NCBI RefSeq assembly: GCF_029168945.1
Contig: NC_083603.1
Location: 8,494,001-8,558,000, forward strand
DNA from: Cannabis sativa
Lineage: Eukaryota; Streptophyta; Magnoliopsida; Rosales; Cannabaceae
DNA length: 64,000 nucleotides
Reading direction: 5' to 3'
Part shown: positions 33,614 to 44,697 of the stretch, one piece after another
Numbering within the stretch: position 1 is the stretch's first letter
Layout of the letters: each line of letters opens with the position of its first letter
The notes under the pieces: model-generated
Seen by the model: only the letters and a program-made list of their open reading frames with translations
The model's database searches: none
What the model was told of the DNA's origin: nothing
Program-made: the position numbers and the translations under genes

Positions 33614-35485
33614 TGTTGGGCTTTGTGCCCTAAATAAAACTATTTCAATATAATCTTTATCATTTAATTATCAATAAAGAGACAGAAGTATTTTCATCAC
33701 TTATTTAGTGTGTCATTTGGTTCATGTTATCATTTATATGTTTATTTAATTTATAAATTCATCCAAACCCTTATCACATTGATATTCTTGTTTATTGTGT
33801 CGTCAGCCCAGTGGAAAGTAATCAAGATTGTGTGATTAAATGTATTCCTAGATTTATCAGTATACATGATTTAACTGATATGATAATCTACAACATAGTT
33901 TACTTGCACCTTGGATAAGTGCTATGTCCTTTCCAGGGCATTGGTTAAAGTAAAGCTTGGGTTGGATGCATGGAGTATGCATTGGAAGGGACCGATATTG
34001 AACTTGGATTAGATATGATAAATTTACCGTAATATCTATTCAATTCAATATCACCTAGTTGATCCTAGATCAAATGATCTTAATTCTGACATGGTTAGGT
34101 TCGATCTCAAGAGTATTATTCATGTTCTTTGATTTGTTAGTTAAGCCTACTTTTTGGTCAGGGCGATACATAATTTTTGGGAACATGGTAGTGCAATTGA
34201 GTGGGAGCGCTAATCATAGATATGGAATCTATAGCTTCTATCTGGACATAGAAGTGAAATGATGATTTCCTTCGAGCTTGGCTAAACAGAGATAAATGGT
34301 TGAGTACTCATTTCAGTGATTATGTTAATTCACTAAAATATCATTTATAGGTGGCCAAGTGTTTTAAGGATAAAATACATTGAAGGGTGTAACGGTAAAT
34401 TAATCCCCATGAAATGTAAATCATCTATAGAGGATCATTGATTATTGGATTATAACAATGGATAACAAATAATGTATCTATATCGTGGAACATATAGAGC
34501 GTTCTATATAACTCAGAGTACAATTCCAAGTTCTATGGTGGATGCAATGAGGAATTAATAAGTTAGTGGATTTACTTGGTAAATTCTAGATCTGCTTATT
34601 GGAAGCTCGGATATATAGGCCCATGGTCCCCATACTAGTTGAGACAATACTTCTTGTAAGACTCAGTTAATTGATTTTAATTAATCAATTATAATTTTAA
34701 AATTAGACTATGTCTAGTTTATGAATTTTCACTAAGGTAGGGCTTAATTGTGAAGAAAAAAAATTCTAGGGTTTATTTGTTAATTAAGAGACTTTATTAA
34801 GTCTAATTAATAAATATATTAAATGGAAATATTATTTAATAATTAATTTTAATTATTAAATAATTAGATTTGGCATTTAAGTGGTTAAATTGGAAAAATG
34901 GCATTTTTGAGAAAGTAAGATGAAAAATCAGAAAAATGGCAAAATTGCAAAGTGGGGCCCACTATCCATGGCCGCCCACTTGGGAAGAAATTTATCATTT
35001 TATTTTTTTCATTATTTTAATGCCAAATAAATCTAACCTAACCCTAAGTGGTTTCCTATAAATAGGTAGTGATGGCCTCAAAGGAAAAGATGATGCAAAC
35101 TCTTTCCTTCAGTAAAAGTTTGAGCCACCTTCACTCTTCCTATTTCGAAATCCTCTCTCTGTGTCTCTCTTCAAAACCAAAACCCTAGAGTGATTAGAGT
35201 AAGTGCCCACACACATCATGTGGTACTCAATCATAGTGTGTAAGGCTGTGAAGAATCCAGTTTGAAGAGAAGGAGATTCGGACTCAGATCTTGGTGATAC
35301 TCTGCTACAGACAGGATACAAGGGTTAGAGATCTGAGTGGAAGGAGACATTAAATTCCGTTGCAACCACTGTAAGGTTTCTAAAACTTTATATGTGTTTA
35401 TTTCATATCGTTTTAGAAGTTCATGTTTATGATGTTAAAAACATACTTGTTAGTAAATCTAGATCCTGGTAAAATAATTCTAACA
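33614..35485 (+). mobile_element. Solo LTR (family A), 1872 bp, inside the gypsy reverse transcriptase
   Basis: Begins TGTTGGGCTTTGTGCCC and ends AATTCTAACA. GTTT flanks both sides (33610-33613 and 35486-35489), a four- to five-base duplication. A TATA-like CCTATAAATAGG at about 35056 gives plus orientation. It splits gypsy coding between KKFEWTEEC (about 35535-35490, minus strand) and ELKK (about 33595), and coding resumes on the far side. The inverted, broken copy at 651-4860 is the same family. Confidence 0.88.
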
Positions 35486-36285
35486 GTTTTGCACTCCTCC
35501 GTCCATTCAAATTTTTTGTTTCCTCTGAGTATGTTGAAGAAAGGAACATACTTGTCCGTGGATTTAGACACAAATCTGCTTAGAGTTGTTATGCATCCAG
35601 TTAGGCTTTGTACTTCTTTTATTTATTTTGGCGACTTCATGTCTAAAAGAGCTTGGATCTTGTCCGGGTTTGCTTCTATTCCCCTGGCATTGAATATGAA
35701 GCCAAGGAATTTGCCTGAGCCTACTCCGAATGAACACTTAAGGGGGTTAAGCTTCATGTTATATTCTTAGAGGATCTTAAAGCATTCATTTAGATCCTCC
35801 ACATGCCTCTAGCCTTTTTGGACTTGACCAACATGTCGCCCACATAAACCTCTATATCACGGCCAATAAAATCTTTGAACATCTTATTTACAAGTCTCTG
35901 TAGGTGGCCCCTACATTTTTTAGTCCGAAAGGCATGACCTTATAGCAGTACAGGCCTAGGTCTGTCATGAAACTTGTATGTTCTTGATCTAGTGAATGCA
36001 TTTTGATTTGGTTGTAACCTAAATATGCATTCATAAAGCTTAGGATTTCATGATCAGCTGTAGAATCTATAACTAATCGATCCTTAGAAGCAGGAAGCAA
36101 TCTTTTGGACATGCCTTATTCAAGTCGGTGAAATCTATGCACGCTGTCCACTTGTTGTTTGGTTTGCGCACTAATACAGGGTTGGATACCCAAAGTGGGT
36201 AGAAGGCTTCAATGATGAAGTCATTGACACTCATCCTTTTGACTTCATCCTTTAGAGCTTGTGCGAGCTCCTTATCTAGTAACAT
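35486..36285 (-). pseudogene. Gypsy reverse transcriptase fragments
   Basis: Consecutive broken frames contain SNPVLVRKPNNKWTACIDFTDLNKACPKD (36285-36073), then FMNAYLGYNQI, FMTDLGLYCYKVMPFGLKN and GATY (36112-35888). A nearby VYVGDMLVKS-like stretch (35860-35810) stands where the YxDD box belongs, and LRGNKKFEWTEEC follows toward 35490. At least two frameshifts separate them. Confidence 0.9.
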
Positions 36286-36671
36286 CTTTTTCTGTTCTAC
36301 AGGTCAGAAGTTCGAATCTATATTTAGTGCATGAGTCATTACAGATGGGTCTATTCCCACCATGTCCTCATGTGATCATATGAAGAGGTCGAGGTTTGCC
36401 CTTAGAAATTTTATCATGGTTGATTTTATTTCTAGTGCTAAACCCTTTCTAATCTTTAGTTTTCTAGTTGGAAGAGTGGGGTCGATCTTTACCTCTTCCA
36501 GTTCCTCCACTGGTCCAAATCTATTTATAGGATCCCAAAAGTGAGGATTTATGTCTACCTCTCCACTTTGGGCTGGACTTTATTGCCCTTTTGTTGGACT
36601 CTTGATTAGAGTTCTTGGAAGGAATCTTTTCTTTCTTCGCTTTAGACAAAGCCAGGTTGTAACAGTGTCGG

Positions 36672-37455
36672 TCAGATTATTGATCTCCCCTTAGGCATTC
36701 CACCATATGCTTTGTTGGAAACTTTAGGCATATATGGTAAATTAATGTTACCGCCTTCATGTCGTATAAGGCTGACCGACCTATCATTGCATTGAAAGTT
36801 AATGGCACGTCGATTACTACAAATTGAGTCATCAATGTCCTTGTTGTGGAACTTTCTCCAATGGTCAGGGGCAGTCAGATGTATCCCAAGGGTGCAAGGC
36901 CTTGGCCAAAAAAAGTCGTACATTAGTTGCATGTAAGGTGCTAAGTCTGTTAATTGGAGTCCCATCTTTTCATAAGTTGATTTGAAAAAAATGTGGGAGG
37001 AGGCTCCATTATTAACCATGCACCTAACAACTGTCATGTTTCCTATTTGTGCAGTTATGACCAGAGGGTCATTATGAAGGAACCTGACTGGGCAGCATCT
37101 CCTTCTATAAAGGATATTGTAGGCTCTCCAAGCTTGAGTTGCTTGGAGTCTCTTTCTTCGATAACTAGGATGTCGCTATGCTCCTCGTGACAAAGTGTTC
37201 GAGCATAGCATTCCCTAGCTTTGCTTGTTTTGCCTGCTATGTGGGGCTCACATATTATGACCCCTAGGTGACGCGTCACCAGTGGTGGCATCGGGTCTTC
37301 GTTTTGAGTAGCTTATCCCTGAGTTTGGTCATTTTACACATAACGAGGCAGGTGGGGATTGTTTTTCCTTATCATGAATTTAATCTCCCTTTTCAAATGT
37401 AGACACTCGTTTGTATCATGGCCAAAGTCATTATGAAATTAGCAGAACTTGGATG
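36672..37455 (-). pseudogene. Gypsy gag C-terminus and protease fragments
   Basis: At 37455-37360 a minus-strand stretch reads FHNDFGHDTNECLHLKREI after KFC and a stop, the CxFHxDxGHxTxEC motif of gypsy gag. Further on, MTVVRCMVNNGASSHIFF (37037 onward) is the aspartic protease region with the active-site D replaced (DxGAS to NNGAS). Downstream sequence is frameshifted. The protease would therefore be inactive even without the breaks. Confidence 0.75.
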
Positions 37456-38095
37456 TGTCCCTCTTGTTGATATCCTTCTTGATTGGAGGAGGCTTCTTGT
37501 ATAGAACAACAACTTGAGTTGCCATGTAAATGGTCTCAGGAGTTTCAGTTAGGAGGGTGAAGCACATGTGCTTCTCTCCTCCTTTTCCCTTTAGTTTTGT
37601 GGTGTAGGGGAAGTGTTGAACTTCCCTTTTCTGCCACTATTCTGACCAGAAATGTTGTTGTTACGTTTGCCTCCATTATTCTTACTGCTAGAGGCCTGTC
37701 CGACACTACTTGTACTAGCTTGTATGTTGGGTAGGTCTTGAGGTTGCATGGCATCTTGAGTCTGTCTACAACTGACCTGCCTTCCTATCTAGGCTTGTCA
37801 GACATATTCCTCCAACTTTATGAAGTCATCAGCTCGCTTGAGGAACTCTTTCATATTGTTAGTTAAGATTCTTTTGATATCTTTCTAAAAGTCACTCAAT
37901 GGAAGGACGCCTCCCACTACGATTGTATAAAGACCTTCTGTTGTTAGGCCTTTGACCTTAGGGGCCTTGACCATAAACCTTTGAATGTAATCTTTCAAAG
38001 GTTCACCTTGTCTTTGCTTTATCTAGACAAGGTCTTCAAGTTGTGAAGGTATCTAACTCGAGGATGAGAATTGTGTATAAAATTATCGAGAGAAT

Positions 38096-39745
38096 TCATT
38101 CTAAGAATTGAATCTCTCTGAGGCTAGCTTGAAATACCATTATTGGGTTATTTTTAGATAAAGTTGTTAGGAAGATCCGACATCGTACATTCCCAATAAC
38201 CTTTTGGAGATCTGTCTGCATCAAAAAGTACTTTATGTGGGCTAGGAGATCTTCTCTCCCGGTGTACATCTTCCACTCTGGAATCTTGAACATAAGCAGG
38301 GGTAATGCATTGATGTATGTTGAGAATGGACCTCCTTGACTAGTCTAGTTCTAGATCTGACAGCTTTGGGCTAGACAGACCTTTTATCATGTCTCTAATT
38401 TGATCCAACTGTGCCTGCATAAATGGATCTGATGCGGTTGACACTTGTCTGAATGGCTTTTCTTAGCCAGGTTGATGCCTTGGGCCAGCCAGCGCTTGGC
38501 TGGCCAACCTTTGACTGAGTAATTAATCTTGGCCGACCAACCCTTGGCTAGGCAGCTGGCTTTGGTCGGCCAACCCTTAGTTAGGTAGCTGGCCTTGGCC
38601 GACCAACCCTAGGTTGGGCATTTGGCTATGGCCAGCTAGCCCTAAGCTGATTGTTCTCCCTTGGCTGGCCAGACCGGCTAGACTTCCCTGGCCGGCCAGG
38701 CCGATTTGTGGGTTAATGGGAGGTTGATCGTACCAATTATTTAGGTTTGGTGGATCCACCTGCCTGAAATTATTATTCAGTGGTGGAATAAAGTCACTTC
38801 AGACTTCTGCTTATCCTAGGACCTAGTCTATTAAAAATAGGTCTTAGAACGACTTGTTCTCAAATATTTCTAAGGGGAGCATCACTGTGCTAGCCGGCCA
38901 AAGTCTGGTCAGGTGGTAATGTCTCCTCTCTAGAGTTATTTGTTTGCCCTCCAAGGCCTCCAGATGCGAGGAACTGGCTGTTTTTGCCATACGTTCTATT
39001 TGGCATGATTTGACCATCTTTAGGCAGAAGAAGGTCTATCCTCGTGCTCGAGGGACCTGGCTGGACAGTTTGCCCATTGTCAAGGTGCTCATAGACCCTG
39101 CCTGAACTGTTTGATGAGCCTTCCTTATAAATGATCTCTTATTAGATCATGGCCTCTTTCGATAGTTCTCTTATTGAACTGCCTTATCAAGTCACCGACC
39201 TCCATGTTACGGTGGTTCAACTTTGCCAGATGGGCCTGGAGGATGGCCGCCTGGTCATCCATCCACCTTAGGACTTCACGTCTCTGTTGGGTGAAAGCGT
39301 CACAACCAACAACACGTGGTTCTTCTATCTGGGTGAGTTGGCCTACAGCTTCTCTGAGCCTGGACAACTCAATATCCTCTCCCAGGTCCATATGAGGTTC
39401 GCTAATTCATGGTCCTATTTCTCCTACATAATATTGGGGAACAATCCTAGTTGTTGTTCATGGAGGTTGTTCCGTGTTAACAGGACCTTGAGTTTGAGGT
39501 GTTGTCGATGGATTTATTCTAGGTGGCAAGGGTTGATTGTTAAGATTCAGCGGGTTGGCAGGATCAACAGGATTCGTGGTATTGGCTGAATTTGCAAGGT
39601 CGTCAGGGTTAGTGGGATTGACGGTGTTAGTCATATTAGTAGGACCTTTCGTGGTGGGAGGAACATGAATATTGGGATCAGCCCTCATAGGATCTTGAGG
39701 AAGGCCCGAGGAAGTAGAGGTTGTTGTTCTCCTAGTTACGTCCAT
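38096..39745 (-). pseudogene. Gypsy gag fragments
   Basis: The likely gag start is the ATG at 39745 (MDVTRRTTTSTSS), shortly inside the LTR. A Pro/Asn/Thr-rich segment follows, then a charged helix-like segment (39391-39125), a Gly/Leu repeat segment (38760-38480) and FKIPEWKMYTGREDLLAHIKYF (38293 onward), the conserved gag core. Stops and indels separate the pieces. Confidence 0.75.
38480..38700 (-). repeat. Degenerate 36-39 bp tandem repeat in gypsy gag
   Basis: Units built on GGCCGGCCAACCCTTGG-type words encode, on the minus strand, repeats like LGLAGQGSLA and LGLVGQGQLPN. Related GGCTGGCCA words occur at 40390-40480 inside the LTR. Confidence 0.7.
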
Positions 39746-39793
39746 AATGATTGATCAGAATGATAAACAATGCTCTCAATGAAAGCACCAAAA

Positions 39794-40713
39794 TATTAAC
39801 CTCAAATTTGGTCAACTGACAGCAGTTGCTTATTTATTACTGACAATCACCATGTGTAAATTGTAAAAGCAAATAAAAAAATTAACACAACGATTTATAG
39901 AGGTTCAACCCTCTTGTTTAGCGGGTAATGACCTACTCCCCTTTTTGTTGTGAAATGGTGAAAACTGGTGTATGACAGATTCTAAACTGGTGAGATGAGA
40001 AAATAGACTAAGTGTAAATGAAGAGGAAGTGGCATGCGAGGGAGTGAAAGGGTGAGAATGCTCTAGGGCTCAAGAGATTAGAGTTTAGGCCCTTTTCACT
40101 TTGTCTAATGCTCTTTATATAGTTTAAGGTTTACAAAAGATCAATATTCAAATAAGTTAATCTCCCTCAAAAATAGAGAAAACTACTCTTTTATCATGTA
40201 TTAAAGTTATAAAAATAACTAATTGATATCCCTAAAAGATATGAAGATAATTTGACGTTGAATCCTTATCTTTATGGGTTGTTGGAGTTGCCCCGTAACT
40301 AAAACCAAGCTATGACTCATATAGAAAGATGGTCGTGGACCCACCTTTCAATCAAATCCCTTTTGAGGAACTTTGTTTGTGCTGGTCAGCCTACCCTTTT
40401 CTTAGGGGCTGGCCGACACATAAACTTCATTGGCTGGCCAGGGTGTGGTCTGGCCAAACCCTACTAGTTGGCCATTTTCTTGTAACTTGATCTTGCTCAA
40501 GTATTTGGAACCCTTGTTGATTGACGTGTTGTGCAAGGTGACTTTTCTTGTCTATTGATGTGATGTACTCCACGTGGTCTCAGTTTTGCCTACGTAGACA
40601 TGCCACGTCACGTGAGCAAAAATTAGGATAACATTACTTAAGTACTTATTCATTCTCGTTAATCTAGTGAGCGGGTGTGGCTTAGAAGTCTAGTCTAGAT
40701 TTCTGAATCAACA
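39794..40713 (-). mobile_element. 5' LTR of the gypsy element
   Basis: On the minus strand it begins TGTTGATTCAGAAATC and ends AATTTGAGGTTAATA, where the usual terminal CA has decayed to TA. A TATA-like ACTATATAAAGAGC lies at about 40113-40127 (minus strand). The leader with GGTGCTTTCATTGAGAGC follows at 39793-39770. No matching 3' LTR exists in the window. Confidence 0.72.
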
Positions 40714-40733
40714 AGAGAAGTTTTACTTTTAAT

Positions 40734-42868
40734 GCATAATTTTACACCAAAATAAAAAGATAGACAAACCTTTTTGTACCATCTAAAAAATGTGCACCTA
40801 TTTTCCTAACCCAAAATTATCACTCCCATTTGAAAAGTCCCTCCCTCCAACTCTCTCTCTCTCTCTTACTCACACATTCTCACCTACCTTTCACCATTGA
40901 AACCCACCAAAAACTCAGGCAGAAGACCCAACCCAGGCAGACGACCCAATCCAAATGGAAGGTCGATCACGACGCTAGTGACGACCCAACCCAAACCAAA
41001 GGCCAACCGCGATGCCGGTGATGACCCAACCCAGGCGCACCACTAGGAACAGAGACCCTAGAACCACCACAATGTTTATGGTGACTTCTTTTGTGATTTT
41101 TCCATTTTTTATGTTTAGGTTAGTGTTTATTTTAGTTAAATCTTATTCAGTGTTGTTTTTTTGGTTGACTTGGATAAAAAAAATTTGAATCTTTATGGTT
41201 AAATTGGATGATAAACTTTCAAATATTTTGAGTTTTTGCACTGTTGTTCAATAGTATTCGATTTTGTTCGATTGACAAGAGTAATTATTTTAGCTAGTGG
41301 TTGAAGATGACTATTTGATTGTGTTCGATTATTGTTTGACTACTCCACTCGATGATTTTAATTGTGTGTAATAAATATGTTAATTTGATATTGTTCGAGT
41401 ATTGTTTGATTATGATACTTGGTTGTTAATGGTTTTTTTTATATGTTGTGGTTGTTTGATATTGTTCGAGTATGCTACTCGATTGTTAATGGCTCAACAT
41501 AAAAACCAATTAATTAGAAACAAGAGTAAAGTGACCAAAGAGAAAATCATTAATTCAAAAAATTAAACTAATTCTTGTGTATCACGAGTTTCAGAATTGA
41601 TAATAAATAATTAAACATAATTGTTGCAAAACTGAGTCTAAATCTAAATCTAAATCTTATATACTACCTTAACTTGCAATAGTCCAATTTTGAAATGCTA
41701 TATAACTACCCAAACACCTACTCAATTAGCATGGGTTATTTGAATAGAAAATGACAATTTAAATGAGTTAATTCTTATTTGATGTTGTTCAATTGTTGAT
41801 CGATTACGCTACTTGACTGCTAATGGCGTTTTATATATATAAAATTAATACATAAAAATATATATAGTCAATTAGGTCGTATTGCACCTCGTCGACCTCC
41901 ATTTCTGAATACTGAAGCTCAACTAATTTCGAATAAGTTATATTTGATTCCAACTTGAATATTTTACTTTCAGTGCCATTAAAAATCCAATCTCTTACCA
42001 TGCGCTCCTGAATATCATTGTACATCAAATAGCTGAACAACGTTCACCCTATCAATTTAAAACATAATAAAATAAATACCACAATAAATATCTACAAAAT
42101 GTATAAATCAAAGACACATCATCGAAAATATATCAAGTACCATCGAACAAGTATCACGAAGCAGTTAAACAAACCATGTAACTTCCTATGTATCGAACAT
42201 GCACCGTGTAACAATCGAATAGGTACTATAACTAATCTATATCAAGCAGATATCCAATACTAATCGAAATATTATCCCTAACTTCTAAAAAATACTAATT
42301 ATCGAGTAAGCATGAAATATACCAAATTTTACGCCAAAAAATAAAAAAAGAAAAAACTCTAGAAAACACAGATATGATGCTCTAACCAACTAATTGATAA
42401 AATACACAACTAAATGTATATTTAAGGTACAAAACAACAATATACTTTGAACAAAATTAACATTAACAATAAATTTAACATAAAATTACATACTCATTTT
42501 TTTTCCACCAAAAAACAACCTAAAATAATCTTGAAAATTTTGGCATTCTCTTCTTATCTTGTGATAAGGCTCTTCCTTGATAGATATATATTTATCTTTC
42601 ACAAATAATAGCTCTGAAAATTTTGGCATTCTGTTGCTAAGATATCACGGTTTCTCTCTGGTCGTCTTATTTCTGCGTCTAATGTTCTAGTGTAATGACT
42701 ATATTTTTTGGAGAGTAAAGAAGAGAGAAAATATTTGGAGTGAAGAGTGAAAGAGAAAAGAGAAAAAGGAAAAGTAATAAGGCAAAATGGGATATTTTTG
42801 GGTTTACACAAAAGTGTACATACATAGTGCAAAAAGGTTTCTTTATTTTTTTTAATGTAAAATTATGC
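40734..42868. mobile_element. Probable Mutator-like element with long imperfect TIRs
   Basis: The outer 90-100 bases of each end are imperfect inverted repeats: GCATAATTTTACA...AAACCTTTTTG at the left and its complement CAAAAAGGTTT...TGTAAAATTATGC at the right. Next come ACCCAAAATTAT and ATATTTTTGGGTTT. No clear target duplication was found. The interior contains a CT-rich leader-like stretch (40850-40870), a GC-richer block of GACGACCCAACCCA words (40920-41040) and repeated GTTCGAGTATGCTACTCGATTGTTAATGG-like units. No transposase is legible. Confidence 0.6.
41270..41830. repeat. Dispersed degenerate repeat of about 60-70 bases
   Basis: Units with the order TTTGATATTGTTCGA...TACTCGATTGTTAATGG recur at about 41330, 41390, 41455 and 41775, inside the long-TIR element. 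Inverted counterparts are suggested around 42120-42310. Confidence 0.45.
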
Positions 42869-43556
42869 TGAAATTTTTCATATAGTATGCCTTAGAATTG
42901 ATTTTTTTTGCTTTTTTTGTCAGAGAATTAAAAGAAATTTGTCAAAAAAAAATAATAATAATCACCACTGATAAAATTGAATACATCATTAAATGCATTT
43001 ATATCCTCTTTAAAAATAATGCATTTATATCTTTATATATTTATTTTTTACTTTTAAAAAATAGCATTTATATCAATTATAAATACTAGTTCAGTTCCTC
43101 CTTTCATGTTGGAGAGGCTGTAACTAATAAGATATTGCGTTATAAAAGGCGAAATGCAAGTGAGAAATGTTGGCCATGAAATAATTATATATATATATAT
43201 ATATTAATGTATTTATTTTAATACAAACAATCTGAAAAAGAAATAAGTATTGTTTATTTTATTAGCTCCTAAAATAGCTATTCATCATTTTTCTCAAACT
43301 GCTTTCTCTCTTCTCCACTAACAAATATTCTTTCAATCAAATACTCACCAATGTCCCAAAATTTATCATTAACATTCTAATCACATTCGAATTTTTCAAA
43401 TCCTTGTTATTATTTTAATTCATGCTTTTTGAATCCATGTGTAAGAAATTCATCACTTGTAAATTTTCCAATTTTGAGCAAATTATTATTTGTGATCTTT
43501 TATGTGAAAGAAGAAAGTGGTGAGGGAGGAAATTATCTAATTTTGGTTTGAAGAGG
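42869..43556 (+). promoter_or_regulatory. Upstream region and leader of the RABA4-like gene
   Basis: Contains a (TA)n tract at 43187-43203, an AT-rich promoter zone and a purine-rich stretch (GAAAGAAGAAAGTGGTGAGGG) about 40 bases before the ATG. No transposon was recognised between the long-TIR element and the gene. Confidence 0.4.
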
Positions 43557-44697
43557 ATGTCGAATTTGTATGGAGATTATAGTCAAAAGATTGATTATGT
43601 ATTCAAAGTAGTGTTGATTGGAGATTCAGCTGTTGGGAAAACCCAACTCTTGGCTCGTTTTGCAAGGAACGAATTTAGTATTGATTCTAAGGCCACAATT
43701 GGGGTCGAATTTCAGACCAAAACTCTAATTATTGATCAAAAGACTGTTAAGGCACAAATTTGGGATACTGCTGGCCAAGAAAGGTTTGTTTTTGCCCATT
43801 CAATTCTTAATCCATTGCTTTCTCTTCTTCTTTTATGTTATGTTATGTTGGTATACATAGAAATATAAATGAATCTTTGTGTGATGAGATTTGATTTGGG
43901 TTTTGTTTCATAATAATGAATACATATAACAAATTGGTCATATTGGTTTTTGACATGACATAAATGGATGACAATAGGTTTGTATCTTAGACACCAAAAA
44001 AAGAAAAGAAAATAATATGCCTTAATGAAGGAGGCATATGCATTTTCACAACATGTTTGATGTTCCTTTTAGGGTCAAACATATGCTATTGTGTCACAAA
44101 TAGGAATAATACCCTTTTTGCCTTTTCTAGCATACCAAATTAAATAAAAATTCAATTAGGGCCTGTCATTTTCATACATACCTAAGAGAATAATATCTTT
44201 GTAGATTGTGGAATTCAATAATATCATAATTGAATTGTGATAATATTCTTAGGTACAGGGCAGTAACAAGTGCATACTACAGAGGAGCAGTGGGGGCAAT
44301 GTTAGTATACGACATGACAAAACGACAGTCGTTTGATCACATGGCAAGGTGGTTAGAGGAATTGAGGGGTCATGCTGACAAGAACATTGTGATCATGTTG
44401 ATTGGTAACAAATGTGACTTAGGGAGTCTTAGAGCAGTGCCAACTGAGGATGCTCAAGAGTTTGCTCAAAGAGAGAACCTATTTTTTATGGAGACATCAG
44501 CACTTGAGTCCACTAATGTTGAGACTGCATTTTTGACTATATTAACAGAAATATATAGGTTAATAAGCAAGAAAACACTTACTGCTAGTGATGAGGTTGA
44601 TTCAACTGGTACTTCAGGTCTTTTAAAGGGTACTAAAATCATTGTTCCTCTTCAAGAAGAGGGTCCAAGGAAAGGCTGCTGCTTTTCCTCATCATAA
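43557..44697 (+). CDS. RABA4-like: Rab11-class small GTPase, RABA4 subfamily, two exons
   Basis: Exon 1 is 43557-43783 and exon 2 is 44253-44697, with donor AAAG|GTTTGT and acceptor TTCTTAG|GTACAG inside the GQER codon block; the product is 223 residues. The start [18 protein letters not shown] matches RABA4 proteins. Guanine-binding motifs are all intact: GDSAVGKT (22-29), switch-I threonine (47), WDTAGQE (69-75) with catalytic Gln74, NKCD (128-131) and ETSAL (156-160). The C-terminus ends GCCFSSS, giving the double cysteine (218-219) for geranylgeranylation. RABA4 proteins mark trans-Golgi/secretory vesicles and act in polarised secretion such as root-hair or pollen-tube tip growth. Nothing in the window suggests a partner. 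The gene looks functional. Confidence 0.95.

Larger units (their letters stand above)
32461..40713 (-). mobile_element. Truncated, decayed Ty3-gypsy retrotransposon
   Basis: Read on the minus strand: one LTR (40713-39794), leader, gag (39745 to about 37360), protease (about 37037), reverse transcriptase (36285-35486), a foreign solo LTR (35485-33614), then RNase H (33613-32547). Integrase and the 3' LTR are missing; the element stops at the LTR relic ending at 32460. Every domain contains frameshifts and stops. The domain order, the CxFHxDxGHxTxEC gag motif and the leader word TTGGTGCTTTCATTGAGAGC just inside the LTR fit plant non-chromovirus gypsy elements; finer classification is uncertain. 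Confidence 0.88.

Noticed and set aside
41270..41830. CRISPR-like array
   Set aside because: The spacing and units are irregular and degenerate, and the sequence is nuclear plant DNA within a TIR element.
43548..43868. RABA4 frame starting nine bases earlier and running into the intron
   Set aside because: Position 43548 is TTG, not ATG. The conserved start is ATG at 43557, and the frame after 43783 is intron.
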